A stretch of DNA of 9,091 nucleotides from an uncultured Clostridia bacterium (GTDB lineage Bacteria > Bacillota > Clostridia > Lachnospirales > Lachnospiraceae): NCBI GenBank assembly GCA_946405675.1, contig CAMJIC010000094.1:1-9091 (forward strand), read 5' to 3'. How positions within the stretch are numbered: position 1 is the first letter of the stretch; every line of letters starts with the position of its first letter. The position numbers were made by a program, and so were the translations under genes. Positions 1-7,496 of this stretch are shown piece by piece. Under the pieces are notes generated by a model that made no database searches, had not been told where the DNA came from, and saw only the letters and a list, made by a program, of their open reading frames with translations.

Positions 1-18
1 CACGCAGCCCTAAAAGCA

Positions 19-74
19 CTCACATATTTATTCGCACATTTTTACTCGCATATCTGCTCACGTGTTTACTGTAA
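19..74. repeat. Weak 14-nt periodic repeat downstream of the GLUG gene
   Basis: Four 14-nt segments (19-32, 33-46, 47-60, 61-74) resemble each other: CTCACATATTTATT, CGCACATTTTTACT, CGCATATCTGCTCA, CGTGTTTACTGTAA. They are AT-richer than the surrounding genes. The rest of 1-84 shows only the short palindrome AACCGGTT (73-80). I see no clear terminator for the operon in this visible tail. Confidence 0.4.
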
Positions 75-84
75 CCGGTTCCAG

Positions 85-3000
85 TCAGGCATTTCCCTTC
101 TTCTTCCTGTGCCTCCTGATCAGAATTATCAGGAGAAGCACTGCGCCCACGCTGCCACCGCACACAGCGTAGATCTTCCAGCGCATATCCTTGTCCTGCC
201 TGACTGTCTCATAATAGGCATAAGACCCGTTGTTTGGCAATGAAAAAACGATATAACTCCCATCTTTTCGATACGTTGTCTCCTGCAGGGATGCTCCGGG
301 AGCGGCTGTGAACAGCCTCCCCCCGGACTGCAGCTTTGCCCGGACCGTGAGGTCATCCTCGTAGTCATTGACCGATAGGGTACGGGCATCGATCAGAGGG
401 CCTGTCAGCCGGTCGGTAATGACCTGCCTGATCTTCTCCTTTGCCCGGGAAATCCTGCTGCCGGAAGGCTCCGTTTCCGTTTCAGCCGGAAGCTTCTCAT
501 CAGGGGCTTCCTCCCCATCAGGAGCTTCCTTCTCATTCCGGCTCTTCCCCCTGTGAAGCTGGTCTTCCAGAAGCTCAGCAATCGACTCTGTGGAAACAGG
601 GCTTTCCTCCGGCCGATATGGCTCCACCGTAAGCGTCTGCCCTTTGTAAAAGATTCCTTCCACCAGGCAGTCCGGGACATCACCGCCTGAGGCGAGGGTC
701 GTCGTCGCTCTGTGATAAGCGCCGCTCACGGACTGATCCTGAAAGATGTGTTCCCGGTCAAAATCATCCCATTCCCAGTAATCTGTCCCCCGTTTCGGAA
801 CCTCGGGAAGCGTTTCCAGGCTGCCGCCAAAGGGAACCCGAATTGTCTGGTACACTTCATCCTCTACAAGGAAAGTCACCTTGCAGCTGGTGCCAAAGCT
901 CAGGTCATCTCCGGTCCCGGAGTTCTCCATCGCTCCTGCCTGTTCCCAAATAGTCTCATCAATTCGTTCTGCCTGGCCTTTATTGAAAGAAGCCTCTGCA
1001 GTATCCGCTGTCTGGCCATCCTTCGAAGAAGCTTCTGCGACATCCGCTGCCTCACTTTCCCGGGGCAGCACATTCGCATCGCTTTCTGCCTGAACAGCCG
1101 GAGCCGGGGCATCCGGCTGTACCGGCTGGGCGACGCCGGCATACCCGATGTTGTCCACACCGCCGATGCCATAGTCCACATACTCGCAGCCGGAAACCTT
1201 TCCTTCCGCTTTCCCTGCGATCGCGCCCAGGTATTCCGTACCCTTACCGATATAACTGTAGGAAATGCAATTGCGGATGTTCGTCCCGTTTCCGGCGATG
1301 CCGCCCACATATGCATTTCCGGAAAGAAGACTTCCCGCACAGCTGTCCGTGATGGTACCCCTGGAATCTCCGCTGATCCCGCCGCAGTAATTGCCCTCCT
1401 GCGTCTGGATCGCTCCGGTATTCACGCTGTCTGTGACAATACCAAACTCCATGAACGCACAGATCCCGCCCGCAGCCTCTTTTTTCGCCGTAACCGCTCC
1501 TGCATTCCGGCACTGCCGCTGCGCCGCAAAAACCGTGTACCTGGCATCCTTCAGAAGGTAATCCGAGACATCCAGCACACCTTCCGCGTCGATCTTATTC
1601 TCAAAGCCGATGCACCCGCACACGCCGCCGACATTGGTATCGCCGCTGACCTGGCCGGTATTACTGCACCGCTCAATGGATGAGGCGTCACTCTGGTAAG
1701 GATCCAGCTCAGATACATCCATCTGCTGGTACCGCTCATCCAGGTCATCCGCCGAAATGCTCTCCGTCAGATCAAAGAATGTCCCTGTCACAAGATCCAT
1801 CTGGTCTGTGATCGCGTCGATGTCCGCAGCCGCCTTGCCTGTCATGGAACTGGCTTCGTTGGCGATCGGCACGATAGCGCCGGCAAGTGACTGGAAATTG
1901 CGGTAGAAGGACTCTGTGTCCGGCGCATCGATCTGAAGGTCCGCCAGGATCTGCTGCGCGTTGGCAAGGGCGGCGGGATCCAGAAGATCCGCGCTGTCCG
2001 CAAGGATCGCCTGAAGCAGCGCGCGCAGCTGGGCCGTATCCGGAAAATCCGTATCCACATCCACTTTCACATTGGAATTCCTTGAGCGATCCGAGGAATA
2101 CAGGTCCCCCGCCTGCGTGCTGTGCGAAAGATCAGACTGGTAATCCACGATATTGGTTCCGGAAGGCTCTTCCACGATCAGACCTTCCTCGTCATCCATT
2201 CCGGATCCGGTCAGGATACTTTCCTCAGGGACAGGAACCGCCCCCGCATCCACAGCAGGGTCAGAAATCACACCTCCATCTGAGACCACCGCGCCTTCCT
2301 GGGCGACCGCATCCATGCTCCCTGTGTCAGGGGCGACGATATCGTCTTCATTTCCGCCGTCTGAAACAGACGGACTGCCGGATACATCCTCGAACATTCC
2401 GTCTGAAAAGTTCTCATCCACTGCTGCCACGTCTGCCGCAAACACGCCATCCTCTCCGCGTCCGCCATCGATCACGCCTGTCAGCATCGGGGACTGAATA
2501 TCGTCCTCTGGCGCAGCAAGGGAGGAATCGGCCTGCTCCTGCCGGGCATTGTCTGATGCCTCATCCGATATGATCTCCTGGCCGGAGCGGATGTCGGATA
2601 CCGCCGACTGCGCCGGGGTGATGAGATCCTCAACTACACTCCCCTGGTCTGTGCCGGGGGCAACAATGTCCACCGGCACAGAACCATTTTCCGGGGCAGC
2701 AATATCCACCGGCACAGAACCATTTCCCGCAGCATCTGTGTCTGAATCAGCGTTCCGGACGATATCATCCGTGATATCCTGTACCCCGTCAGCAATGTCA
2801 GAAACCAGAGCCCCCGCCGAAGCAGGATCCGGAAGGCTGTCCGGAAGGCTGAGCGCCCCCTCTCCGGAAGGAAGGCTCCAGCTTCCCGTCGTCCCCTGCC
2901 CGATCCTTTCCTGCCTGCTGTTCAAATATTCATCCAGCTTTTTCCACCATTCTCCCTCCCGCGCGTTCAGCACGGAATTCAAGTCTGACTGTGTATCCCC

Positions 3001-4596
3001 CTTTACCGATACCGAAATCGGCGTCCGGAAAGGATCAGCCTCGGCCACAAGCTGCGCAAGCTGTCCCAGGGCATCCTGAAGCGCCTGGGCATCCTGCTCA
3101 TTGACTGCCTGCTGAAGCTGTCCCATCAGGGAAGAAATGGCAGCGGAGGTTGTTTCCACGTCATTGCCCACGTCGTCGGTGATATCCTGAAGGTCACTGA
3201 TCGTATCCTGCGCAAATGTGCTGGCCGATCCTACCTTGTCTTTCACCGCATCAGTGGAGCCGGACACGTCGTATGCCAGCTGATCAATCAGGGCATTCAG
3301 CGTAATCAATTCATCCTTCAGCTCCTGCACTCGGCTCTGGGAATATTCCCAGATGCTTTCCGGCTCCAGCTGGCCCAGGATCCCGCCGATGTCCTTGCGC
3401 CCGCTCACGTCTCCCTCATTGGTGCACGCAACGGTAAATCCGCTGGAGCGCCCGCAGATCCCGCCAGTATTATAACCGGTATGCGCATAGCCAACGGCAC
3501 CCGTATTCCTGCACTCCGAGATCAGTCCCTCAGAATAACCGCAGATTCCGCCGATATCCATAATATCCACAAAGTCTTCCGCACTCACGGAAGAGATGTC
3601 AAAGGAGGATGGGTTGGACAGGCTCTGGGCGATACTACTTCTGGTCTGCGCATCCGTCTCAATGTATTCTGTATTGATCCGGCCTTCATTCGTACATCCC
3701 AGGACGCTGCCCTGGTTCTGTCCGCAGATCCCTCCTGCCCTGTGCTGGGACGAGACCTTTCCTTCAAACCTGCAGCCCGAGATCAATCCTGATTCCGCAT
3801 TGACTCCCGCGATTCCGCCGCCATTTTCCTGAGCGGAAATGTTCCCCTTATAGCTGCAGTTCAGGATGATGCCTTCATTGCTTCCGGCGATCCCGCCGAT
3901 GGAGGAAGCGCTCCCGCCCGGTTCATTGCGCCCTTCCACATTCAGGTTCCGTACCACAGCACCCTTGCCGATATACCGGAACACTCCCAGGCACGACCCT
4001 TCCGACCGGATCACGGCACCCTTCAACGTATGCCCCTGTCCGTCAAAGATTCCCGAGAAATACGGGATCGGCACGGTCTTCTTTCCTGCCAGATTGATGT
4101 CGGAGGTCAGAACCACCTCCAGGTTCTCCGAATTCCGGTCAACGCTGCATCTTTGCGCCAGTGCTTCCAGGTCTTTGGCACCGGAGATCAGGACTTTTTC
4201 TCGTTTTTTCTGTTCTCTCGTTTTCTGTGCCTCAATCCCGGGAAGGTCCCCCTCATCCGAGGCCTCGTCTGTATCCGCGGGCAGGTTTTCCTTCCCAGAT
4301 GCCCCTTCTGGCTCCGCAGGCGGATCCTGATCTTTCTGCGGGACTTCGTCCGCTTCAGACGCGGCACCATCCATCGTACGCACCGCATCCTCCACAGTCG
4401 AAGCATCCTTCACCGGCGGGATCGCGTCCGCTTCAGGCACAGCCCCAAAGTCGATCACCCGCTCCGTCTCGAACAAAGCCGCGCCATCCATTTCCCCTGC
4501 AAATGCCGTCTGCGGCATCAGTGTGCCGCAGGTCAGGGATGCGGTGACCGCGAAAGAAATCATTTTTCTGAACATATACTTATCATTGTATCTCAT
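85..4596 (-). CDS. Giant secreted GLUG-repeat (beta-helix) surface protein with C-terminal membrane anchor
   Basis: This 1503-residue protein is probably exported and tethered outside the membrane; its function is unknown. Seen in order: a signal peptide at 1-33 (basic start, hydrophobic core, cleavage after AFA); an acidic Ala/Glu/Asp-rich stretch at 50-125; GLUG-type repeats at about 155-410, with GIFDGQGHTLKG followed by recurring GGIxG and NxG units; a helix-rich segment at 413-560; a Ser/Asp/Gly/Val-rich acidic linker at 568-850; a second helix-rich segment at 853-955; a second GLUG block at about 975-1155; a linker; an InlB B-repeat-like strand region at about 1238-1290; and a membrane helix at about 1474-1493 followed by the basic tail RRHRKKKGNA. 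There is no LPxTG motif, so a type I membrane anchor is inferred. The start ATG overlaps the stop of the MMPL gene (ATGA) and has a good ribosome site 7 nt upstream. GLUG repeats are known in bacterial surface proteins and are thought to form a right-handed beta-helix. Adhesion, a scaffold role, or service to the adjacent exporter are all possible. Confidence 0.92.
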   Translation of the reverse strand: MRYNDKYMFRKMISFAVTASLTCGTLMPQTAFAGEMDGAALFETERVIDFGAVPEADAIPPVKDASTVEDAVRTMDGAASEADEVPQKDQDPPAEPEGASGKENLPADTDEASDEGDLPGIEAQKTREQKKREKVLISGAKDLEALAQRCSVDRNSENLEVVLTSDINLAGKKTVPIPYFSGIFDGQGHTLKGAVIRSEGSCLGVFRYIGKGAVVRNLNVEGRNEPGGSASSIGGIAGSNEGIILNCSYKGNISAQENGGGIAGVNAESGLISGCRFEGKVSSQHRAGGICGQNQGSVLGCTNEGRINTEYIETDAQTRSSIAQSLSNPSSFDISSVSAEDFVDIMDIGGICGYSEGLISECRNTGAVGYAHTGYNTGGICGRSSGFTVACTNEGDVSGRKDIGGILGQLEPESIWEYSQSRVQELKDELITLNALIDQLAYDVSGSTDAVKDKVGSASTFAQDTISDLQDITDDVGNDVETTSAAISSLMGQLQQAVNEQDAQALQDALGQLAQLVAEADPFRTPISVSVKGDTQSDLNSVLNAREGEWWKKLDEYLNSRQERIGQGTTGSWSLPSGEGALSLPDSLPDPASAGALVSDIADGVQDITDDIVRNADSDTDAAGNGSVPVDIAAPENGSVPVDIVAPGTDQGSVVEDLITPAQSAVSDIRSGQEIISDEASDNARQEQADSSLAAPEDDIQSPMLTGVIDGGRGEDGVFAADVAAVDENFSDGMFEDVSGSPSVSDGGNEDDIVAPDTGSMDAVAQEGAVVSDGGVISDPAVDAGAVPVPEESILTGSGMDDEEGLIVEEPSGTNIVDYQSDLSHSTQAGDLYSSDRSRNSNVKVDVDTDFPDTAQLRALLQAILADSADLLDPAALANAQQILADLQIDAPDTESFYRNFQSLAGAIVPIANEASSMTGKAAADIDAITDQMDLVTGTFFDLTESISADDLDERYQQMDVSELDPYQSDASSIERCSNTGQVSGDTNVGGVCGCIGFENKIDAEGVLDVSDYLLKDARYTVFAAQRQCRNAGAVTAKKEAAGGICAFMEFGIVTDSVNTGAIQTQEGNYCGGISGDSRGTITDSCAGSLLSGNAYVGGIAGNGTNIRNCISYSYIGKGTEYLGAIAGKAEGKVSGCEYVDYGIGGVDNIGYAGVAQPVQPDAPAPAVQAESDANVLPRESEAADVAEASSKDGQTADTAEASFNKGQAERIDETIWEQAGAMENSGTGDDLSFGTSCKVTFLVEDEVYQTIRVPFGGSLETLPEVPKRGTDYWEWDDFDREHIFQDQSVSGAYHRATTTLASGGDVPDCLVEGIFYKGQTLTVEPYRPEESPVSTESIAELLEDQLHRGKSRNEKEAPDGEEAPDEKLPAETETEPSGSRISRAKEKIRQVITDRLTGPLIDARTLSVNDYEDDLTVRAKLQSGGRLFTAAPGASLQETTYRKDGSYIVFSLPNNGSYAYYETVRQDKDMRWKIYAVCGGSVGAVLLLIILIRRHRKKKGNA
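970..1047 (-). repeat. Two 39-bp imperfect tandem units in the C-terminal linker of the GLUG protein
   Basis: Residues 1184-1196 (ADVAEASSKDGQT) and 1197-1209 (ADTAEASFNKGQA) are a tandem duplication. The two DNA units match at 29 of 39 positions, so this duplication is older than the one at 2656-2727. It lies between the second GLUG block and the InlB-like segment and probably acts as a spacer. Confidence 0.7.
2656..2727 (-). repeat. Two 36-bp tandem units in the acidic linker of the GLUG protein
   Basis: The units encode GNGSVPVDIAAP (residues 624-635) and ENGSVPVDIVAP (636-647). The DNA is nearly identical, again suggesting recent duplication. The related phrase DIVAPDT recurs at residues 752-758, so the linker probably grew by repeat expansion. 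Confidence 0.8.
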
Positions 4597-7148
4597 TTTT
4601 CTTCCCCTTCCGCTTTATCCTGTCTGTCAGAAGGTTCCTTCCCGTCCTCCGCCGACGGAGATGCCGCAGCCTCTGGAGGGGACATTTCCTCCTCACCGGA
4701 TGCCGTTATCCTGCCCGGAAGGAGCTTCGCATCTTCATGAGGCAGTGTCCCTTCCCCCTCTTCCTGCGGCATATGCAGGGTAAAGGATGTCTTATCGATG
4801 ATCCAGTCGCACAGCAGGATAAACTGCGGCAGGACTGTCATGACCAGCACGACGGAGACCGCAGCGCCCCGGCCCACCGCAAGCCCGATATGGCTGACAT
4901 AGACATCACTGACCCTCAGGCCGATCATGAATCCGGCCATCGTCAGGATGGAGCCGGAGGTGATGACTGTCGCGAACCCTTCATCAACCGCGGCGATCAT
5001 TGCCTCCCGCTTACCGGTCTCCTTCTTCAGCGTCTGATACCGGTTCATGATCACGATTGCGTAGTCGATGGTCGCGCCCATCTGGATCGCCGAAACGATC
5101 ATGTCCGTGACAAAGGAAGCGACCAGATGCTGGAAGTACGGGAAGGTAAAGTTGATCCAGATGCTCCCCTGAATCACAAATGCAAGCAGGGCCGCGCCCG
5201 CCACGGTACGGAATGTGAACAGCAGGATCACGAAGATAAAGGCGATCGTCAAAATCGCGATCTTCTTTGAATCCCCCGTGTAGGATGCCGCCAGATCCCG
5301 GGCGCTCGTGATCTCGCCCACAACCAGCACATTGCCCTCACCATAATACTTCTCTGACTCAGAGCGAATCGCGTCCGTCAGCGCGATACTGACATCACCC
5401 TCCACCGGGACATCCGCATTGAAGATCAGGCGGTCATACTCCTTGCCCCGAAGCTGCAGGGTACCCCGTCTCAGTTCTTCCCGCAGATCCTGGATCTGCT
5501 TTGCCTTGTCCGCATCCAGGTTCACCATTCCCTGATCGATCTTCTCAAACAGGTACTCGAACATATCCAGCAGGATCACCCGGTACTCATCCGGATTCCC
5601 GAAGAAGACCTGATACTCCTCATGCTTGATCCCATAGCCTTCAAACAGAAGGAGCGCTGTCTCATAATCCAGGTCAAGAAGCTCCGCGAACATCTGCGGT
5701 GTATATGGATCCGTCAGGACATGCCCCTCTTCCACTTCTATATTCGCAAGTCCTGTCGCAGTCCTCACATGATCCATCCTCGAAACTGCGCTCAGGATCT
5801 TCTTTTCATTTTCATATGCGCCGGAGGGCACGATCACGGCGATCACGTTGGAATCCGCAAAGGTGTCCCGGATCCGGTGCATCGCCTCCCTGCTCGGGGA
5901 ATAAACGATCTCCGTGATCGATGTATCGGAAAACGCATACTCCGTCTGTTTGGAATAATAGATCGTAAACGGAAGAATCACAAGAAAGATCCAGACAAAG
6001 CAGTACTTCCCCTTTGTCAGAAATCTGCCCCAGGGCCGGATGCTCGGGATCAGGTTCTTGTGAGATGTCCTCTTCAGCTGTCTGGGGAACAGCATGATCA
6101 GTCCGGGCATCAGCAAAAACACCGTGATCAGGCTGCAGATGATGCCCTTTGTCAGGACGATTCCCATGTCATAGCCCAGCCGGAACTGCATCATGGTCAG
6201 CGCGATCAGTCCGGAGATCGTGGTCAGGGAAGACGATGAGATCTCCAGGATCGCCTTGGAAAGCGCTTCGATCAGCACCACCTTCACCCGGGGATCCTTT
6301 TCCACCTCATCCTGATAGCGGTGAATGAAAATGATCGCGTAGTCAATCGCCAGGACGAGCTGAAGGATGACCGCGATGGAATTGGTGATGGAAGAGATCT
6401 CTCCCAGCCAATAATTGGTGCCCATATTCAGAAGGGCCGCTGCCGCGAATACGATCCCGAAGATCACTACTTCAAAGTAGCTTCTGGAAGTGAAGAGCAG
6501 GACTGCGACAATGACGATCGCCGCGATCAGGAGAACCCCGACCATTTCCTTGGCCAGCTCCGCCGAGAAGTCATATCCGATCTGGGATGAGACGTAGATA
6601 TCGTACTCCTTCAGCCGGTCCTTGATATGATCCATCTCCGCCTCGATCCGGGGATCATCCGCTTCCCCGTCAAAGGAGATGGACAGCAGCGCGGAAGAGT
6701 CGATGAAATGTGCCGGTGAATCATCAAAGTCCACGCTGGCGACGTGTTCATACCTTTTGATCTCATCCGCCAGCCTCTTTGCGATGTCGTAGGTAACATT
6801 CGAGATCATGACATCCGCCGTCCCGTAGGTCAGGAACTCATCCTCCATGATCGTAAGGCCTCTGCGGGTCTCCGTGGTATCGGGCAGGAATGCAGTCAGG
6901 TCATTGTTGACCCTGACCTTTCCGACGGACAGGGCACAGTATACGCAGGCAAGGGCGAACAGCGCAATGATTACAAACCGCGCATTCACGATCCCGGTCG
7001 CAACCATCTTCATCGGATCCTGCGTCCGGACCTGCCCTTGTTTCGCTCCCTGCTCTTTCTGCTCTGTTTTCTCCTCTTGCGCCTTCTGCTCTGTTTTCTC
7101 CTCTTGCGCCTTCTGCTCTGTTGTCTGCTTTAAGCCGGTCACTTTCAT
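4593..7148 (-). CDS. MMPL/RND-family transporter (12 TM exporter)
   Basis: This 851-residue inner-membrane transporter belongs to the MMPL branch of the RND superfamily, whose members export lipids, peptides or hydrophobic compounds using the proton gradient. It has the duplicated family layout: TM1 at about 58-76, an extracellular loop at 77-200, TM2-6 at about 203-354, TM7 at about 380-397, a second loop at 399-628, and TM8-12 at about 629-781. Each half carries the family's Asp-Tyr pair in TM4/TM10 (D269-Y270 in LAIDYAIIFIHRY, D695-Y696 in ATIDYAIVIMNRY). These match the proton-relay dyads of MmpL3, so the protein looks active. The substrate cannot be read from the sequence. The N-terminal 45 residues are a charged 9-residue repeat, and the C-terminus (about 795-851) is an acidic cytoplasmic tail. 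An in-frame stop lies just upstream of ATG 7148, where the nearest GGAG is a long 14 nt away. Met46 or Met48 (7013 or 7007) would give a more typical N-terminus. The gene is coupled to the next by an ATGA overlap and is the first gene of its operon. Confidence 0.95.
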   Translation of the reverse strand: MKVTGLKQTTEQKAQEEKTEQKAQEEKTEQKEQGAKQGQVRTQDPMKMVATGIVNARFVIIALFALACVYCALSVGKVRVNNDLTAFLPDTTETRRGLTIMEDEFLTYGTADVMISNVTYDIAKRLADEIKRYEHVASVDFDDSPAHFIDSSALLSISFDGEADDPRIEAEMDHIKDRLKEYDIYVSSQIGYDFSAELAKEMVGVLLIAAIVIVAVLLFTSRSYFEVVIFGIVFAAAALLNMGTNYWLGEISSITNSIAVILQLVLAIDYAIIFIHRYQDEVEKDPRVKVVLIEALSKAILEISSSSLTTISGLIALTMMQFRLGYDMGIVLTKGIICSLITVFLLMPGLIMLFPRQLKRTSHKNLIPSIRPWGRFLTKGKYCFVWIFLVILPFTIYYSKQTEYAFSDTSITEIVYSPSREAMHRIRDTFADSNVIAVIVPSGAYENEKKILSAVSRMDHVRTATGLANIEVEEGHVLTDPYTPQMFAELLDLDYETALLLFEGYGIKHEEYQVFFGNPDEYRVILLDMFEYLFEKIDQGMVNLDADKAKQIQDLREELRRGTLQLRGKEYDRLIFNADVPVEGDVSIALTDAIRSESEKYYGEGNVLVVGEITSARDLAASYTGDSKKIAILTIAFIFVILLFTFRTVAGAALLAFVIQGSIWINFTFPYFQHLVASFVTDMIVSAIQMGATIDYAIVIMNRYQTLKKETGKREAMIAAVDEGFATVITSGSILTMAGFMIGLRVSDVYVSHIGLAVGRGAAVSVVLVMTVLPQFILLCDWIIDKTSFTLHMPQEEGEGTLPHEDAKLLPGRITASGEEEMSPPEAAASPSAEDGKEPSDRQDKAEGEEK
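4601..4610 (-). promoter_or_regulatory. Ribosome binding site of the GLUG surface protein inside the MMPL 3' end
   Basis: GAAGGGGAAG lies within the last codons of the MMPL gene, with its AGGGG core 7 nt before the ATG at 4596. Together with the ATGA overlap it supports this start and allows both re-initiation and direct initiation. Confidence 0.7.
7057..7110 (-). repeat. Two identical 27-bp tandem units in the MMPL N-terminus
   Basis: Two adjacent 27-bp units (7057-7083 and 7084-7110) are identical base for base. A third diverged unit partly continues to about 7125, and a degenerate one lies on the other side toward 7041. In the protein this reads as the 9-residue unit TEQKAQEEK twice, then TEQKEQGAK (residues 10-36). 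It forms a charged cytoplasmic stretch before TM1. Identity at the DNA level points to recent duplication by slippage. Confidence 0.85.
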
Positions 7149-7179
7149 GCTGAAAACTCACTCTCCCATCTGAATAATG

Positions 7180-7253
7180 AAAAACCGCCCCGAGGCCGGA
7201 ATCTGCCGGGGGAACCCTTCCGCAGATCCCGAGGGACGAAGTCACCTGGGGCG
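7180..7253 (-). terminator. Hairpin with U-tract in the MMPL leader: probable attenuator or small-RNA terminator
   Basis: In the minus-strand RNA an outer stem pairs CGCCCC plus AGG (7253-7245) with CCTCGGGGCG (7195-7186), with one bulge. Inside it, CGGGATCTGC (7231-7222) pairs with GCAGATTCCG (7206-7197), ten pairs with one G-U, topped by GGAA/TTCC. The 3' strand runs straight into two G and five U (7184-7180), as in an intrinsic terminator. The hairpin begins only about 7 nt after the predicted transcription start and ends about 30 nt before the MMPL start. It could attenuate the operon, act as a ligand-sensing leader, or end a separate RNA of about 80 nt. It does not match any riboswitch class I could recall. 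Confidence 0.6.
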
Positions 7254-7266
7254 TTGCATGTTTCTC

Positions 7267-7294
7267 ATTATATTCTTTTGCGTTAGTGAGTCAA
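7267..7294 (-). promoter_or_regulatory. Near-consensus sigma-A (sigma-70-type) promoter for the MMPL operon or a small RNA
   Basis: On the minus strand, TTGACT (7289-7294) and TATAAT (7267-7272) are separated by 16 nt. The -10 is perfect and the -35 matches 5 of 6 bases. The predicted start point is near 7260, leaving a leader of about 110 nt before the MMPL ATG. The -35 hexamer overlaps the outer end of the fold-back element by about 3 bases. Confidence 0.75.
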
Positions 7295-7407
7295 GTCTTT
7301 GCAGGCGAAAGTTCGCCGCCAGCGTAACTGTCCACTGCCCGGCTGGTCAGGCTATGGATTGCGTCGGAGGGCCGCTCTCGCTTATGTTCTCGGCTTCCGC
7401 CTCGGTC

Positions 7408-7440
7408 GGCGCTAAACGCGTGTCACTGGCACGCAGCGCC
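7408..7440. other. Strong internal hairpin of the fold-back element
   Basis: GGCGCT (7408-7413) pairs with AGCGCC (7435-7440), and inside it GCGTGTC (7418-7424) pairs with GGCACGC (7428-7434), one pair being G-T. The four bases AAAC form a bulge between the stems and ACT forms the loop. Thirteen pairs in 33 nt is a stable stem on either strand. No U-tract follows on either side, so it is not an ordinary terminator. Confidence 0.6.
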
Positions 7441-7450
7441 CTCGCGTAGC

Positions 7451-7496
7451 GGTTCTAAGCTCATGCTGCGCCTTTGGCTTGCATTCGCTAAGAACC
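7451..7496. other. Second hairpin of the fold-back element
   Basis: GGTTCTAAGC (7451-7460) and GCTAAGAACC (7487-7496) pair with a single mismatch around a 26-nt loop. Inside the loop ATGC (7463-7466) and GCAT (7481-7484) can extend the stem. It sits between the 15-bp inverted repeat arms and probably forms the apex of one branch. Confidence 0.5.

Noticed and set aside
712..1683. Long open frame on the plus strand (323 codons) opposite the GLUG gene
   Set aside because: It is antisense to a clearly domain-bearing gene; its translation is rich in Arg, His, Cys and Pro without recognisable domains, typical of a shadow frame in GC-rich DNA.
1400..4150. GLUG repeats as a possible tandem DNA repeat array
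   Set aside because: The periodicity is at protein level only; the DNA units have diverged and vary in length, so they are not a DNA-level tandem array.
4030..4740. Plus-strand open frame (236 codons) spanning the junction of the MMPL and GLUG genes
   Set aside because: Antisense to both genes across their overlap, Arg/Ser/Phe-rich composition, no ribosome site or family resemblance.
7158..7169. Three-codon mini-ORF (ATG GGA GAG TGA) before the MMPL start, a possible leader peptide
   Set aside because: Too short to regulate by itself, and its GGAGAG is more likely the ribosome site of the MMPL gene.
7177..7449. Plus-strand 90-codon frame in the intergenic region
   Set aside because: It lies across the leader hairpin, the promoter and the fold-back element. 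Its translation has no family features and is better explained as a chance frame through structured DNA.
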